Source: Pokkaliibacter plantistimulans (GTDB lineage Bacteria > Pseudomonadota > Gammaproteobacteria > Pseudomonadales > Balneatricaceae). Taken from it: DNA of 42,654 bases. How positions within the stretch are numbered: the first letter of the stretch is position 1; every line of letters begins with the position of its first letter. Of the stretch, positions 42,534-42,654 are shown in pieces. The notes below the pieces were generated by a model that was given only the letters and a program-made list of their open reading frames with translations, was not told the DNA's origin and did not search any database. The stretch is taken from assembly GCF_003194385.1 (NCBI RefSeq), contig NZ_LAPT01000046.1:1-42654 (forward strand), given 5' to 3'. The translations under genes and the position numbers were made by a program.

Positions 42534-42654
42534 ATGCATCGTCGTTTGCTGTTACAGCATTTTGCTGGTCTGGGTTCTGCGCTGTGTTGCCCTGCATTAG
42601 TGCATGCAAGCACCACAACACGCCCTGTTCTGTCCTTTGTCTTCAGCCGTAAGC
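42534..42654 (+). CDS. Start of a secreted protein, cut by the window edge
   Basis: From the ATG at 42534 the frame stays open to the last base (40 codons). It begins with a basic start and a hydrophobic core typical of a signal peptide (MHRRLLLQHFAGLGSAL..ALVHA, likely cut near residue 25). The mature part starts STTTRPVLSFVF. Too little is present to name a family. No strong ribosome site is visible (AGG at about -17), so the start is tentative. Confidence 0.5.
   Translation, partial: MHRRLLLQHFAGLGSALCCPALVHASTTTRPVLSFVFSRK

Noticed and set aside
42412-42600. 62-codon plus-strand frame at the right end
   Set aside because: It starts inside the MITE-like repeat and overlaps, in another frame, a better candidate starting with a signal peptide at 42534.

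Overview
The window looks like chromosomal DNA of a GC-rich (roughly 58-60% by eye) gammaproteobacterium. AcnA, FumC with a FagA-like partner, NsrR, HpxO and an anthranilate dioxygenase together suggest a metabolically versatile marine or soil-type lineage (Oceanospirillales/Pseudomonas-like). The genus cannot be fixed from the sequence alone. Genes are tightly packed. No rRNA, tRNA or CRISPR array was seen.

Layout. 1-180: the 3' end of an IS110-family transposase and its flank. 258-9622 (minus strand): a catabolic block comprising antABC (anthranilate 1,2-dioxygenase), a branched-chain-amino-acid-type ABC transporter (binding protein, LivH, LivM, LivG, LivF) and an arylformamidase-like alpha/beta hydrolase. 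10021-12553: two small lipoproteins, a DMT-family permease and an unknown protein. 12796-21145 (minus): a guanidine-utilisation operon made of an ABC transporter, two DUF1989 proteins (carboxyguanidine deiminase subunits) and a biotin-dependent urea/guanidine carboxylase, preceded by a clear guanidine-I (ykkC) riboswitch and a promoter. 21708-25551: a small secreted protein, the NO-sensing repressor NsrR, the urate hydroxylase HpxO and a DUF1835 protein. 25778-27285 (lower GC): a small lipase with a lipoprotein partner, a possible effector/immunity pair. 27388-30174: a P-type cation ATPase. 30232-30734: a YefM/YoeB-type toxin-antitoxin module with a palindromic operator. 30858-36797: PhzF, then an iron-regulated fagA-fumC unit under a perfect Fur box, divergent from acnA. 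36920-40499: a LysR regulator divergent from an NAD(P)-binding reductase, and an Lrp/AsnC regulator divergent from a class V aminotransferase. 40631-41965: a CPA1 Na+/H+ antiporter with a long structured leader. The right end holds a 140-bp MITE-like palindromic repeat and the start of a secreted protein that runs off the window.

How the genes fit together. The left half is largely about taking up and degrading nitrogen compounds. Anthranilate goes to catechol by AntABC, probably fed by the adjacent transporter and hydrolase. Guanidine goes to carboxyguanidine and then allophanate; no allophanate hydrolase gene is present, so that step must lie elsewhere. Urate oxidation (HpxO) belongs to the same theme. 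The right half concerns iron and redox adaptation (iron-independent fumarase versus the Fe-S aconitase), ion homeostasis and small regulators. Most operons end in strong hairpins, and several regulatory sites can be read directly: a XylS/AntR-like site at antA, a Fur box at fagA, an inverted repeat at the Lrp gene, and a palindrome at the toxin-antitoxin module.
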